Assembly (NCBI GenBank): GCA_028714935.1
Contig: JAQTLJ010000044.1
Location: 1 to 8,652 of the forward strand
Length of the DNA: 8,652 bases
Direction of reading: 5' to 3'
From: Candidatus Margulisiibacteriota bacterium
Lineage (GTDB): Bacteria; Margulisbacteria; WOR-1; O2-12-FULL-45-9
The translations under genes were made by a program, and so were the position numbers. The notes beneath the pieces are model-generated. The model was not told the DNA's origin. It worked only from the letters and a program-made list of their open reading frames with translations, and ran no database searches. Position 1 is the first letter of the stretch, and the number at the start of each line of letters is the position of its first letter. Of this stretch, positions 1 to 6,232 are shown piece after piece.

Positions 1-497
1 GTCCCGTCCGACGCCAGTACCATCCCATCCTGCCTGACCACGATCCCGGTCGTCCCGTCAGGCAAAACGATGCCCGGGTCCAGCAGGTGCCCGTTCGGGT
101 CCACTACATTCCCATCATTGTCCATATGGAAGTTGCCGGCCCGGCCATAAGCAACCGTTCCATCCGGCATTTTAAATTGAAAGAAACCTTCGCCTTTGAT
201 CGCCAGATCAAGAGCGTTGCTGGTGATTTCCACCGAGCCTTGAGTGTAATCGCGGGGCGTGGAGGCGACTCTCACACCGGTCCCGTATTCGACCGTTACC
301 GGCGTGGTTTCCGAGCCCGACATTTCTTCATACAACATGTCCTTAAAGCTCTTCTCGATGTAAAAAAGGCTTTCCATCTCTTCCCGGCCTTTTTTGAAAG
401 CAACGGTTTTCGCGTTCGCCAAATTATCGGTAATATTTAAGATCTCATCCTGCATGGCCGAAAGACCGGTCGCCGCTACATATAATGGTTGAAACAT
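1..497 (-). CDS. flgG: Flagellar distal rod protein FlgG (partial, N-terminal 165 residues)
   Basis: FlgG builds the distal rod, the drive-shaft part that crosses the periplasm between the proximal rod and the hook. The 3' end lies beyond the left edge. The translation starts MFQPLYVAATGLSAMQ. The N-terminal rod/hook helix motif NITDNLANAKTVAFKKG is at about residues 21-37, and GTGVRVAST (72-80), QGSVEIT (86-92) and LDLAIKGEGFFQF (97-109) follow. Between FKK and GTGV there are about 38 residues, close to E. coli FlgG as I remember it, so the FlgG-specific L-stretch that distinguishes FlgG from FlgF seems present. The usual TTGFKK is TVAFKK here, with Ala in place of Gly. The ATG is chosen because an excellent Shine-Dalgarno, AGGAGGGG (503-510), lies 5 nt upstream and overlaps the stop codon of flgF. 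Only 12 nt separate the two genes, so flgG is probably co-transcribed with flgF. Calling it FlgG rather than another rod/hook protein rests on order and motifs. Confidence 0.9.
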   Translation of the reverse strand, partial: MFQPLYVAATGLSAMQDEILNITDNLANAKTVAFKKGREEMESLFYIEKSFKDMLYEEMSGSETTPVTVEYGTGVRVASTPRDYTQGSVEITSNALDLAIKGEGFFQFKMPDGTVAYGRAGNFHMDNDGNVVDPNGHLLDPGIVLPDGTTGIVVRQDGMVLASDG

Positions 498-509
498 TTT
501 TACCCCTCC

Positions 510-1247
510 TTATTGGGTAGGCTTGCCGAGTTCCATCGCTCTGGACAAGGCTGCGTCTCGCGCCTGGATCACTTTTGTGTTCATGCTATGGATTCTTTCA
601 AGATAGATCATTTCCATCATCTGATCAACAATATTGCTGTTCGACGCCTCGACATATCCCTGAATTACCCGCGGATCATCCACTTCGGTCAATACGACAT
701 CAGGACCGGCCTTTTTAAAGACACTGCCATTCATATTTTCCAGGGCGTCTTTCTGTTCAGGGTTAACCACACGGATCTGATCCACCTCAACCCCATCAGC
801 TTTGAGAATCCCTGTCTGAGAGACTTCAACTTCCGCCCCCTGGTTGACGATGATCGGCCCATTGCTGCCCAGGACCGGGAAATTGCCGGAAACCGTCAGT
901 AAACGGCCGTCTTTATCGAGGCGAAAACGCCCGTCCCTGGTATACCCTTCACCCCAGGGTCCCATCAGCACAAAGTACCCCTCGGAACCTAACGCCAGGT
1001 CCAGCTTCCCGTTCGTCTTGATCAGTGATCCTTGGATAGTATTGTAGAATGAACCTTCAACCTGCGGTTTCATCGGGGCGATTCGCTGAGAAGCAGCTTC
1101 AAGCTCAAGCGGAAAACCACGGACAATAACATCAGATTGCTTATAACCGGGGACTTCGGAGTTTACCATATTGTCCATCATCTTGCGGACCTTCTGATCA
1201 GAACTCTCCAGCCCGGCGCTCCCGATCTCAAAAATGCGGTCGGTCAT
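510..1247 (-). CDS. flgF: Flagellar proximal rod protein FlgF
   Basis: This 245-residue protein belongs to the FlgF/FlgG rod family (FlhO/FlhP in Bacillus). FlgF forms part of the proximal rod and is exported by the flagellar type III apparatus, so no Sec signal is expected and none is seen. The N-terminal rod motif is degenerate: DNMVNSEVPGYKQSD (25-39) replaces the usual NNLAN..T.GFK. The central hook-like core has QGSLIKTNGKLDLALGSEGYF (72-92) and YTRDGRFRLDKDGRL (102-116). The C-terminal helix region has GYVEASNSNIVDQMMEMI (197-214) followed by LERIHSMNTKVIQARD. Its length is close to E. coli FlgF (about 250), and the order flgF-flgG is the usual one. The start ATG has no Shine-Dalgarno; instead a consensus promoter ends 9 nt before it, which suggests a leaderless message. 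A later start at Met23/24 would remove the N-terminal helix needed for rod polymerisation, so it is unlikely. The family assignment is firm; FlgF rather than a second FlgG paralogue is inferred. Confidence 0.87.
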   Translation of the reverse strand: MTDRIFEIGSAGLESSDQKVRKMMDNMVNSEVPGYKQSDVIVRGFPLELEAASQRIAPMKPQVEGSFYNTIQGSLIKTNGKLDLALGSEGYFVLMGPWGEGYTRDGRFRLDKDGRLLTVSGNFPVLGSNGPIIVNQGAEVEVSQTGILKADGVEVDQIRVVNPEQKDALENMNGSVFKKAGPDVVLTEVDDPRVIQGYVEASNSNIVDQMMEMIYLERIHSMNTKVIQARDAALSRAMELGKPTQ

Positions 1248-1256
1248 GGTGAAGTT

Positions 1257-1285
1257 ATTATAAAATGCGGGGGGTTAAAAGTCAA
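1257..1285 (-). promoter_or_regulatory. Sigma-70 promoter for flgF-flgG, leaderless
   Basis: On the minus strand TTGACT (1280-1285) and a perfect TATAAT (1257-1262) are separated by exactly 17 nt, an 11 of 12 match to the sigma-70 consensus. The 9 nt between the -10 box and the ATG read AACTTCACC, so a normal start point falls at about A1250, leaving about 3 nt of leader, or on the ATG itself. It lies in the 46-nt gap after the flhB-like gene. The lack of any Shine-Dalgarno before flgF supports this reading. No sigma-28 or sigma-54 element is evident here. Confidence 0.75.
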
Positions 1286-1293
1286 ACGAGAAA

Positions 1294-1683
1294 CTAGGCG
1301 CCGGAACGCTTGATTTCTTTCTCTTCTTCCTTTAATTTGGTGACCAAACGCTCGCGTTTTTCCGCCATGCGGTCAAGTTTGTAAACAAAGAAAAGGACCT
1401 CCGCTACCAGGGTATAAAGTTCCGCGGGGATCTCCGTATCCATCTCCAGTTTGGTCAGCAGTTTTGCCAGTTCGGGGTCCTCGTAAAGCGGGATCTTATT
1501 ATCTTCGGCAATGCGCAAGATCTCGTCGGCGATCGGCCCCCGTCCGGAGGCGATCACCAGCGGCGCTTTATCGCGGTCAACATCATAGCGCAGGGCAACG
1601 GCGGTCTTGCGTTCGGTCGGGGTCGTCTGTTCCTCGATCGGGACGCCTTCTTCACCCGGGCCTTTTATCTGTTCATCGACCAT
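1294..1683 (-). CDS. Stand-alone FlhB C-terminal-domain protein (YlqH-like)
   Basis: This is a 129-residue soluble protein related to the cytoplasmic domain of FlhB/YscU, the switch component of flagellar and type III secretion export. The N-terminal 25 residues are charged and low-complexity. The domain then runs AVALRYD (28-34), APLVIASGRGPIADEI (40-55), NKIPLYEDPELAKLL (62-76), EIPAELYTLVAEVLFFVYKL (84-103), which matches FlhB after the cleavage point. A charged helix, rich in Lys and Glu, closes the protein. There are no membrane segments. The residues aligned with the autocleavage site NPTH read TERK, so self-cleavage is not expected. B. subtilis YlqH and similar small proteins have this architecture. 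The start is 8 nt from the preceding stop; a GAGG about 13 nt upstream is a weak ribosome site, so coupling to the FliK-like gene is likely. How such proteins act in export is not clear to me; binding the FliK-like partner is a reasonable inference. Confidence 0.85.
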   Translation of the reverse strand: MVDEQIKGPGEEGVPIEEQTTPTERKTAVALRYDVDRDKAPLVIASGRGPIADEILRIAEDNKIPLYEDPELAKLLTKLEMDTEIPAELYTLVAEVLFFVYKLDRMAEKRERLVTKLKEEEKEIKRSGA

Positions 1684-1691
1684 AATATGCG

Positions 1692-2969
1692 TTACGCCTC
1701 AATATCGATCTTTTTCAGGATGCTTTCCAGGCTCGGCAGCATCGGGATCAAATACGGCTTGATGCTGACCATTGCCGGGTCGACTTTTACCTGGTAACCG
1801 GTGATCATGTAATTTTTGTCGGCCAGCTTCTGCTGGAAGTCGCCGAATTCTTTGGCGATCAACCCCCGCCCCTGTTCGCCGGTATCTTTGGCCGCAAAAA
1901 CGAAAATGACATAAACTTTATTGTCTTTAACGTACATGGAAATTACCATTTTACCCATGTTGGTCGTTTCCATCGACATGACCACCTGGGTGTTGCGCGG
2001 GTCAACCGGAGCCCCTTTGCCTTCCCCTTCGCGCTTGACCATGATCTCCAGGTCCTTGGGCGGATTGGTCATCGCGTTCGGTATCTGGTGATAAAGATAA
2101 TTGACCTCTTCGCGCCCGGACTGCGAGAGGATCGATTGTGCGAGTAAATTTTGCATTATACCGTCGAGTTTGCTCTGGCATTCCATCATCGACGAAGATA
2201 ATGCCTGGGCGCCGGCAGAATCAGAGACCGGGGCTTTGTTTTGCGCGCCCTGAAGCAAAGCCTTGAGCGCGCGGACATCAGTGATCAAGTTTTCCCTGTT
2301 CATTGAGGGTTTACCGGCGGCTTTTTCCGACAGATTGCGGACCGATTGGTCAAATTGCGACAGGACGGAGCTCAGCTGGGCAATTAAATTAGCGTCAAGC
2401 AACGCCTGGCCCATCCCTAACGCCGAGGTTAAATTCCCTACTCCCTCCTGAAGCGCCGCGAACTGCGACGCCAGGCCGGGATTTTCCGCAAAATACTGCC
2501 CGAGTATTTTTGCCGCCTGTGGTGAATCTATCCCTTTCATGAGTAGCAGGACTGAAGCTTCCTGCATGGCCTGTGATTTATCCGATCCTTGGAGCATGGT
2601 CATTATTTTGACCAAATTGGCGCGTGACAGCTCGACGCCGTTGCGCAGCATCAGTGAAGCCAGCTTCACGTTGAAATCATTCGGCTCAATTTGGATGCTC
2701 AGAAGATGCGCGCGGACATCCTCAACTGTCAAGGCTCTGGCGACTGTCGGCGCCGCCGGCGCGGGCGTTGCTGGCGTCGCCGGCGCCGTCGTCTTGGGCG
2801 CTTCAGTCGGGGCAACCGTAGGAGTCGCCTGAGTTGGCACATTTTTCACGCTGCCGGTGGTTTGTGATTGGGGCGAAGAACTGGTCGGCGAACTGGATGA
2901 TTTGCCCGTCGGCCAAATTATCGGCTTACCTGGATGTACGCCGCCGCCTTCTGCTTGAAAATCTGACAC
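1692..2969 (-). CDS. FliK-like protein with C-terminal hook-length-control domain (YlqG-like)
   Basis: This 425-residue protein has three parts. Residues about 15-80 are a disordered Ser/Thr/Pro/Ala-rich stretch. Residues about 80-290 are mostly helical with no recognised motif. Residues about 290-400 resemble the C-terminal domain of FliK: IPNAMTNPPKDLEIMVKR, then a beta pattern QVVMSMETTNMGKMVISMYV (328-347), KVYVIFVFAAKD, and a helix around 366-386 ending in a final strand YQVKVD. The pattern of MGKMVISM followed by a variable hairpin and a long helix is what I expect of Flg_hook domains. There is no signal peptide or membrane segment. FliK acts as the molecular ruler whose C-terminal domain meets FlhB; here the next gene is an FlhB C-terminal homologue, matching the ylqG-ylqH pair of Bacillus. 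The start is GTG, chosen because a G6 ribosome site (2975-2980) precedes it by 5 nt. Whether it is the true ruler or an accessory homologue cannot be told from this window. Confidence 0.7.
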   Translation of the reverse strand: MSDFQAEGGGVHPGKPIIWPTGKSSSSPTSSSPQSQTTGSVKNVPTQATPTVAPTEAPKTTAPATPATPAPAAPTVARALTVEDVRAHLLSIQIEPNDFNVKLASLMLRNGVELSRANLVKIMTMLQGSDKSQAMQEASVLLLMKGIDSPQAAKILGQYFAENPGLASQFAALQEGVGNLTSALGMGQALLDANLIAQLSSVLSQFDQSVRNLSEKAAGKPSMNRENLITDVRALKALLQGAQNKAPVSDSAGAQALSSSMMECQSKLDGIMQNLLAQSILSQSGREEVNYLYHQIPNAMTNPPKDLEIMVKREGEGKGAPVDPRNTQVVMSMETTNMGKMVISMYVKDNKVYVIFVFAAKDTGEQGRGLIAKEFGDFQQKLADKNYMITGYQVKVDPAMVSIKPYLIPMLPSLESILKKIDIEA

Positions 2970-2974
2970 AAATT

Positions 2975-2980
2975 CCCCCC
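2975..2980 (-). promoter_or_regulatory. Ribosome-binding site of the FliK-like gene (supports the GTG start)
   Basis: AAAGGGGGG precedes the GTG start by 5 nt on the minus strand. The run of six G is an imperfect but strong Shine-Dalgarno. It lies only a few nucleotides after the U-rich tail of the leader hairpin, so hairpin formation could affect access by the ribosome. Confidence 0.6.
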
Positions 2981-2983
2981 TTT

Positions 2984-3012
2984 AATACAAAAGACAGCTC
3001 GTAAGCTGCCTT
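2984..3012 (-). terminator. Terminator-like hairpin: end of the rplY transcript or leader attenuator
   Basis: In minus-strand RNA, AAGGCAGCU (3012-3004) pairs with AGCUGUCUU (2999-2991) over 9 base pairs, with a single G-U pair and a UACG tetraloop (UNCG class, known to be very stable). It is followed by UUGUAUU, giving a U-rich tail. It lies about 72 nt after the L25 stop codon, so it could terminate that transcript. No space remains between its tail and the ribosome site of the FliK-like gene for another promoter, so any transcript that reaches that gene must start upstream and carry or read through this hairpin. Confidence 0.55.
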
Positions 3013-3021
3013 CTATATAAT

Positions 3022-3048
3022 ATATCGTGTCATAACGGGAAATACTTG
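3022..3048 (-). promoter_or_regulatory. Possible flagellar sigma (SigD/FliA-like) promoter, weak
   Basis: The minus strand reads CAAG (3045-3048), 15 nt, then CACGATAT (3022-3029). The Bacillus SigD pattern as I recall it is TAAA-N15-GCCGATAT, so the -10 core CGATAT and the spacing fit but the -35 matches only 2 of 4. A start point from this element would fall near 3014, right at the base of the leader hairpin. Overlapping AT-rich hexamers such as TATATT could equally be a poor sigma-70 -10 without a -35. This is a candidate only. Confidence 0.25.
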
Positions 3049-3083
3049 CATTAATTACCGGTTCCCAGGGAACTCTTAAATAA

Positions 3084-3857
3084 TTATTTCTTCTCTTTCT
3101 TCTCGGCTTCAGGCGCTTTCTGCCCCGGGGCTGCCTTTTGGGCCGGAGCTGCCTTCTGGGCTGGAGCCGCTCCCGGCGCGGACTTCTCTTTGACCTCTTC
3201 TTCGGCCACTTCACCAGCCACTGCCGCCGCTGCTGCCGCCTCTTCCGGTGTCGGCGCCGCCGCCGGCGCGACCTCTTCTTCCTTAGTCGGCGGAGAAACC
3301 GTCGCGATCATCTCCTGAGGATTGGCCAGGACCTCCACTTTCTTGGAGATATTTAAATCTGAAACATGCAGCGACTTATTAATGACCAAGCCGGTGACGT
3401 CGATCTCGAATTTATCGGGGATATCTCCCGGCAGACATTTTATCTCGATCTCGCGGATGACATGGACCAAAACCCCGCCTTCGTCCTTAACCCCGGTCGG
3501 GATACCGATTAATTCGACCGGGACTTTCGTCTTGATCGCCTCATCCATGCTGATATGCATGAAATCGAGGTGGAGGATCTCGTCGTTCAACGGGTTTTTC
3601 TGGATGCTCTGGGTAATGACGGTGACGGGCCGGCTTTTCCCTTCTTCTTTTATCTTAATGCTGAAGATCAGGTTGCGGCCAGCTTCCGAGCCGAGGACTT
3701 TTTTCTTGAATTCGACGAGCGGGATCGCCACCGAGGTGGACTTGAATTTCCGCCCGTAGATTACCGCCGGGATCATACCTGCGGCCCTGACTTTATGTAA
3801 TTTCTTACCGATCTCTTCCCGTTTATTAGCGTCTATTTCAATCTGTGCTTTAGCCAT
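3084..3857 (-). CDS. rplY: 50S ribosomal protein L25/general stress protein Ctc with long Ala/Pro/Lys tail
   Basis: L25 binds 5S rRNA in the central protuberance of the large ribosomal subunit. This is the long CTC/TL5 form. Residues about 4-98 are the L25 domain, with RAAGMIPAVIYGRKF (24-38) and NPLNDEILHLDFMHIS (88-103). Residues about 100-188 are the second beta domain, with VPVELIGIPTGVKDEGGVL (112-130), LPGDIPDKFEIDVTGL and SLHVSDL. Residues 190-257 are a low-complexity tail of Ala, Pro, Glu and Lys, including three copies of a hexapeptide APxQKA and a basic end. The tail makes the protein 257 residues against roughly 190-220 usual for this form. The ATG has AAGGAG (3865-3870) 7 nt upstream. 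The neighbours are PBP2 upstream and flagellar genes downstream; the frequent partner pth is not seen. A separate promoter upstream suggests independent expression. Confidence 0.95.
   Translation of the reverse strand: MAKAQIEIDANKREEIGKKLHKVRAAGMIPAVIYGRKFKSTSVAIPLVEFKKKVLGSEAGRNLIFSIKIKEEGKSRPVTVITQSIQKNPLNDEILHLDFMHISMDEAIKTKVPVELIGIPTGVKDEGGVLVHVIREIEIKCLPGDIPDKFEIDVTGLVINKSLHVSDLNISKKVEVLANPQEMIATVSPPTKEEEVAPAAAPTPEEAAAAAAVAGEVAEEEVKEKSAPGAAPAQKAAPAQKAAPGQKAPEAEKKEKK
3114..3167 (-). repeat. Three tandem 18-bp units in the L25 tail
   Basis: Three in-frame units of 18 bp (3150-3167, 3132-3149, 3114-3131) encode APAQKA, APAQKA and APGQKA. The units differ at third codon positions and by one Ala-to-Gly change, so they look like an internal duplication that has begun to drift. 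They are a likely site of length variation between strains. Confidence 0.8.
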
Positions 3858-3881
3858 GACTTAACTCCTTTTCAGGGATTA

Positions 3882-3910
3882 AATATACCACAGACTTAAG
3901 AAAAATGCAA
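3882..3910 (-). promoter_or_regulatory. Candidate promoter of rplY (extended -10)
   Basis: The minus strand has TGGTATATT, an extended -10 (TGn plus TATATT at 3882-3887), and 17 nt upstream TTGCAT (3905-3910), which keeps the TTG of the -35 consensus. The expected start point is near 3875, giving a leader of about 18 nt that contains the AAGGAG ribosome site. It lies in the 68-nt gap after mrdA. I see no convincing terminator between mrdA and rplY, so read-through from the shape operon is also possible. Confidence 0.5.
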
Positions 3911-3925
3911 CCCAAACAAAAGTCC

Positions 3926-5764
3926 CTAATCCGTTTGTTCTGGGACATTCCCCGGCAACTCCGGCTTAGGTTCACTCCTTCTCCCATAAGGGACTTTAAC
4001 GCTGCCGTGCAGGATATACTGCCCCTCATGTTTCTCTTCGGGATAAACCTTCTTCAGCCTGTTCTCCTTGTACCAGTTGAGGATATCACGGGCAACATAA
4101 GCTGACGCGCGGTCACCGTGCTCGCCGTGCGCCACAAAAGCCGCGATCACGATCTCCGGGTCATCGAACGGGGCGTAGCAAAGGAACCAGGCATGAGCCC
4201 TGCCGGGATTCTCCGCTGTCCCGGTCTTGCCGGCAGTCGGGAACCCCTTAACATTCGCAGCCACCCCCGTTGCCCTTCTGACCACTTCCCTTAAAGCTTG
4301 CCTCATCAGCTCAAGAGTTTTAGAAGATACCGACACATTACTGACCACCTTCGATTCCCCTTTATACAAAACCTCGCCATTCCTGTCTTTTATCTCGGCG
4401 ACTACGTAAGGCTTATAGATCTTGCCGGTGGCCACGCCGGCATAAACCAGCGCCATCTGCAAAGGCGTAACCTGGACAAACCCCTGCCCGATGCCGTAAT
4501 TGATCGAATCCCCCTCATACCACGGCTCCTTCAAGTATTGCTCTTTCCACGCTTTGGTCGGGATCGTCCCCTTTTTCTCCTGCGGCAGGTCGATATCAGA
4601 CCTTGAACCCAAACCGATTTTTTCAGCGTATTTTGCCAAAAGGTCCGGACCAAGCCTTCTTCCCAGCTCAAAAAAGACCACATCGCAGGACCAGGTTAAA
4701 GCCTCGATCGGCGTTATTCTCCCGTGCCCGCTCCCCAACCAGCACTTGGCGACCCGATTGTTGACCCGATAATATCCGGGACAATTAAAAACCTCATCCG
4801 GCGTTGTTTTCCCTTCTTCCAGAGCCGCCGCCAAGGTCACAACTTTGAATATCGACCCGGGCGGATAGATCGCCAGCGCCCGGTTAATAAAAGGGTGATT
4901 TCTGGACTTTAATTCCTGCCATTTCCAGTTAACTTTGGGATCGGTAAAAATATTCGGATCATAATTGGGATAACTGGCCAGGGCCAGGATCTCCCCGGTT
5001 TTCGCGCTCAAAACGACCACCGCCCCCTCTTTCCCGCTGAGCGCCTTTTCCGCCGCTTTCTGCAATTCAAGATCGATCGTCAGCTTGGCATCCGACCCGG
5101 AAACTGGGTCAAGAGATTCAATGATCCTGACCGGCGTCCCATGGACATCGACCTCGACTTTTTGCCCGCCGTCAATCCCCCTGATCAGCTCATCATAATT
5201 TTTCTCCACGCCGTCTTTGCCAATAAAATCGCCCAGCCGGTAACCCTTGTCCCTGAGTTTTTCCAGTTCATCCGCTTCGATCTCTCCGACAAAGCCAAGC
5301 AGATGGGAAGCGACCGAACCGGAAGCCGTCAGCCTGACCGGCCGGCTGCTGACCACGACACCATCCAGATCCCTCTCCTTTTCTTCGATGCGGATCGCCG
5401 TTTCTAATGAAATGTTATCTTTAATGATCAACGGCTCGCCGGCGGTCGTTTTCAACTCGATCTTTTCGCCCAGCAATTGACCGAGAAGTTTAAGTATCCT
5501 GTCCTGTTCCTGTTTCCCCTTGGCCGACAGGATGTAAGGGAAAATCCGGACTGAAAAGATCGGGCGATTCTCGACCAGTACCCGGCCGCTGCGGTCATAA
5601 ATTATCCCCCGGGGCGCGGGATCGGGCACGTTTTTTGCCGCATTATCAGCCGCCAGCCGGTTATACTTATTATATTCCGCGATCTGCAGCTGCAGCAGAC
5701 GGAGAAACAACAGCGCAAATGCCACCAGGGCAATAATAATTAATATCTGCGGCCGCTTATTCAT
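3926..5764 (-). CDS. mrdA: Penicillin-binding protein 2, elongasome transpeptidase
   Basis: Class B penicillin-binding protein that cross-links peptidoglycan during cell elongation, acting outside the membrane with RodA and MreCD. It has 612 residues. A single membrane anchor is at about 6-22. The PBP dimerisation domain starts with PRGIIYDRSGRVLVENRP (51-68) and includes HLLGFVGEI and GKDGVEKNYD (182-191). The transpeptidase domain follows, with the catalytic SxxK as PPGSIFKVV (Ser304, Lys307), SCD (359-361, the SxD form usual in PBP2 rather than SxN) and KTGT (513-516). The segment FNCPGYYRVNNRVAKCW before SCD is also PBP2-like. The last 40 residues or so are a charged, Pro-rich tail. The start at 5764 is preferred to one 39 nt earlier because AAGGGG (5772-5777) sits 7 nt upstream and the anchor then begins at once; it overlaps the end of mreD by 8 nt (ATGAATAA). 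No rodA is visible in the window. Confidence 0.95.
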   Translation of the reverse strand: MNKRPQILIIIALVAFALLFLRLLQLQIAEYNKYNRLAADNAAKNVPDPAPRGIIYDRSGRVLVENRPIFSVRIFPYILSAKGKQEQDRILKLLGQLLGEKIELKTTAGEPLIIKDNISLETAIRIEEKERDLDGVVVSSRPVRLTASGSVASHLLGFVGEIEADELEKLRDKGYRLGDFIGKDGVEKNYDELIRGIDGGQKVEVDVHGTPVRIIESLDPVSGSDAKLTIDLELQKAAEKALSGKEGAVVVLSAKTGEILALASYPNYDPNIFTDPKVNWKWQELKSRNHPFINRALAIYPPGSIFKVVTLAAALEEGKTTPDEVFNCPGYYRVNNRVAKCWLGSGHGRITPIEALTWSCDVVFFELGRRLGPDLLAKYAEKIGLGSRSDIDLPQEKKGTIPTKAWKEQYLKEPWYEGDSINYGIGQGFVQVTPLQMALVYAGVATGKIYKPYVVAEIKDRNGEVLYKGESKVVSNVSVSSKTLELMRQALREVVRRATGVAANVKGFPTAGKTGTAENPGRAHAWFLCYAPFDDPEIVIAAFVAHGEHGDRASAYVARDILNWYKENRLKKVYPEEKHEGQYILHGSVKVPYGRRSEPKPELPGNVPEQTD

Positions 5765-6230
5765 CCAGCAACCCCTTGATGATCGGGAATAGGACCGGGA
5801 CAAGGACCAGGTTATAGATCGTGACCACTACCAGCCGGGAAAGCAGATAAGGAAGGTAAACCTGCCGACCAAAAAAATAGACTAAAACCGCGCCTTCAAT
5901 AATGAATAACAGCGGCGTGAAGAGCGCGACCAAACCGGCGGCCAGGGAATATTCATCGCCGACAAAGCTTTCCTTTATCAGGCCGGCCAGAAAACAGATC
6001 GTTACTTTGACAATGGTGTTAAAATAACCGCCGCAAGACAGTATGTCCTGGATAAAACCGCCGGCCGCGGAAAAAAGTATGGCGCGCGGCTGATCTTCCA
6101 GCACAGTAAAGATCACCACCGAAACCAAGACCAGGTCAGGGACAACGCCAAAAAAATTCAACCGCGAAAAGATGGTCGTCTGCAGGATGATAACAGCTAA
6201 TAGATATAAACCGATTTTTGTTGAACGCAT
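5757..6230 (-). CDS. mreD: Rod shape-determining protein MreD
   Basis: MreD is a polytopic inner-membrane protein that forms the MreCD complex and helps activate PBP2-RodA. This one has 157 residues, typical for the family, and about six hydrophobic segments (roughly 6-22, 29-44, 50-64, 72-86, 94-120, 130-151). The family hallmark GGFIQDILSCGGYF (57-70), with the acidic residue after the glycine-rich turn, is present. The start ATG lies 2 nt after the mreC stop; no clear ribosome site is seen beyond AGGG touching the start, so translation is probably coupled to mreC. The 3' end overlaps mrdA by 8 nt. The sequence of MreD is poorly conserved in general, so position in the operon carries much of the identification. 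Confidence 0.92.
   Translation of the reverse strand: MRSTKIGLYLLAVIILQTTIFSRLNFFGVVPDLVLVSVVIFTVLEDQPRAILFSAAGGFIQDILSCGGYFNTIVKVTICFLAGLIKESFVGDEYSLAAGLVALFTPLLFIIEGAVLVYFFGRQVYLPYLLSRLVVVTIYNLVLVPVLFPIIKGLLDE
5772..5777 (-). promoter_or_regulatory. Ribosome-binding site deciding the mrdA start
   Basis: AAGGGG lies 7 nt upstream of the ATG at 5764, inside the coding end of mreD. The longer possible start at 5803 would add 13 Ser/Arg-rich residues in front of the membrane anchor, so the shorter form is preferred. Confidence 0.65.
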
Positions 6231-6232
6231 CC

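Noticed and set aside
489..902. Plus-strand open frames opposite flgF and many other genes
   Set aside because: They mirror the codon structure of real minus-strand genes, show no family motifs and have no ribosome sites of note.
1294..1683. The FlhB-like gene as a broken remnant of full-length flhB
   Set aside because: It has its own start, a distinct charged N-terminus and an intact domain with a clean stop; stand-alone proteins of this kind are known (YlqH), and no membrane-domain remnant is found upstream.
3013..3026. TATAAT on the plus strand in the gap after rplY
   Set aside because: No -35 box at proper spacing and no plus-strand gene follows; the stretch is simply AT-rich and alternating TA.
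3061..3073. Near-perfect palindrome GTTCCC-A-GGGAAC after the L25 gene
   Set aside because: The loop would be only 1 to 3 nt and no T-run follows on either strand, so it is not a terminator. An operator is possible but there is no second copy or other support.
2918..3214. Minus-strand reading frame of 98 residues across the end of rplY and the following gap
   Set aside because: It begins inside the repetitive tail of L25 in another frame, its Arg/Lys/Pro-rich composition is the frame-shifted image of that tail, and it overlaps the start of the FliK-like gene.
5765..5803. Longer start for PBP2 adding 13 residues
   Set aside because: The extension is Ser/Arg-rich, unlike a PBP2 N-terminus, and lies deep within mreD; the ATG at 5764 has a well-placed ribosome site.
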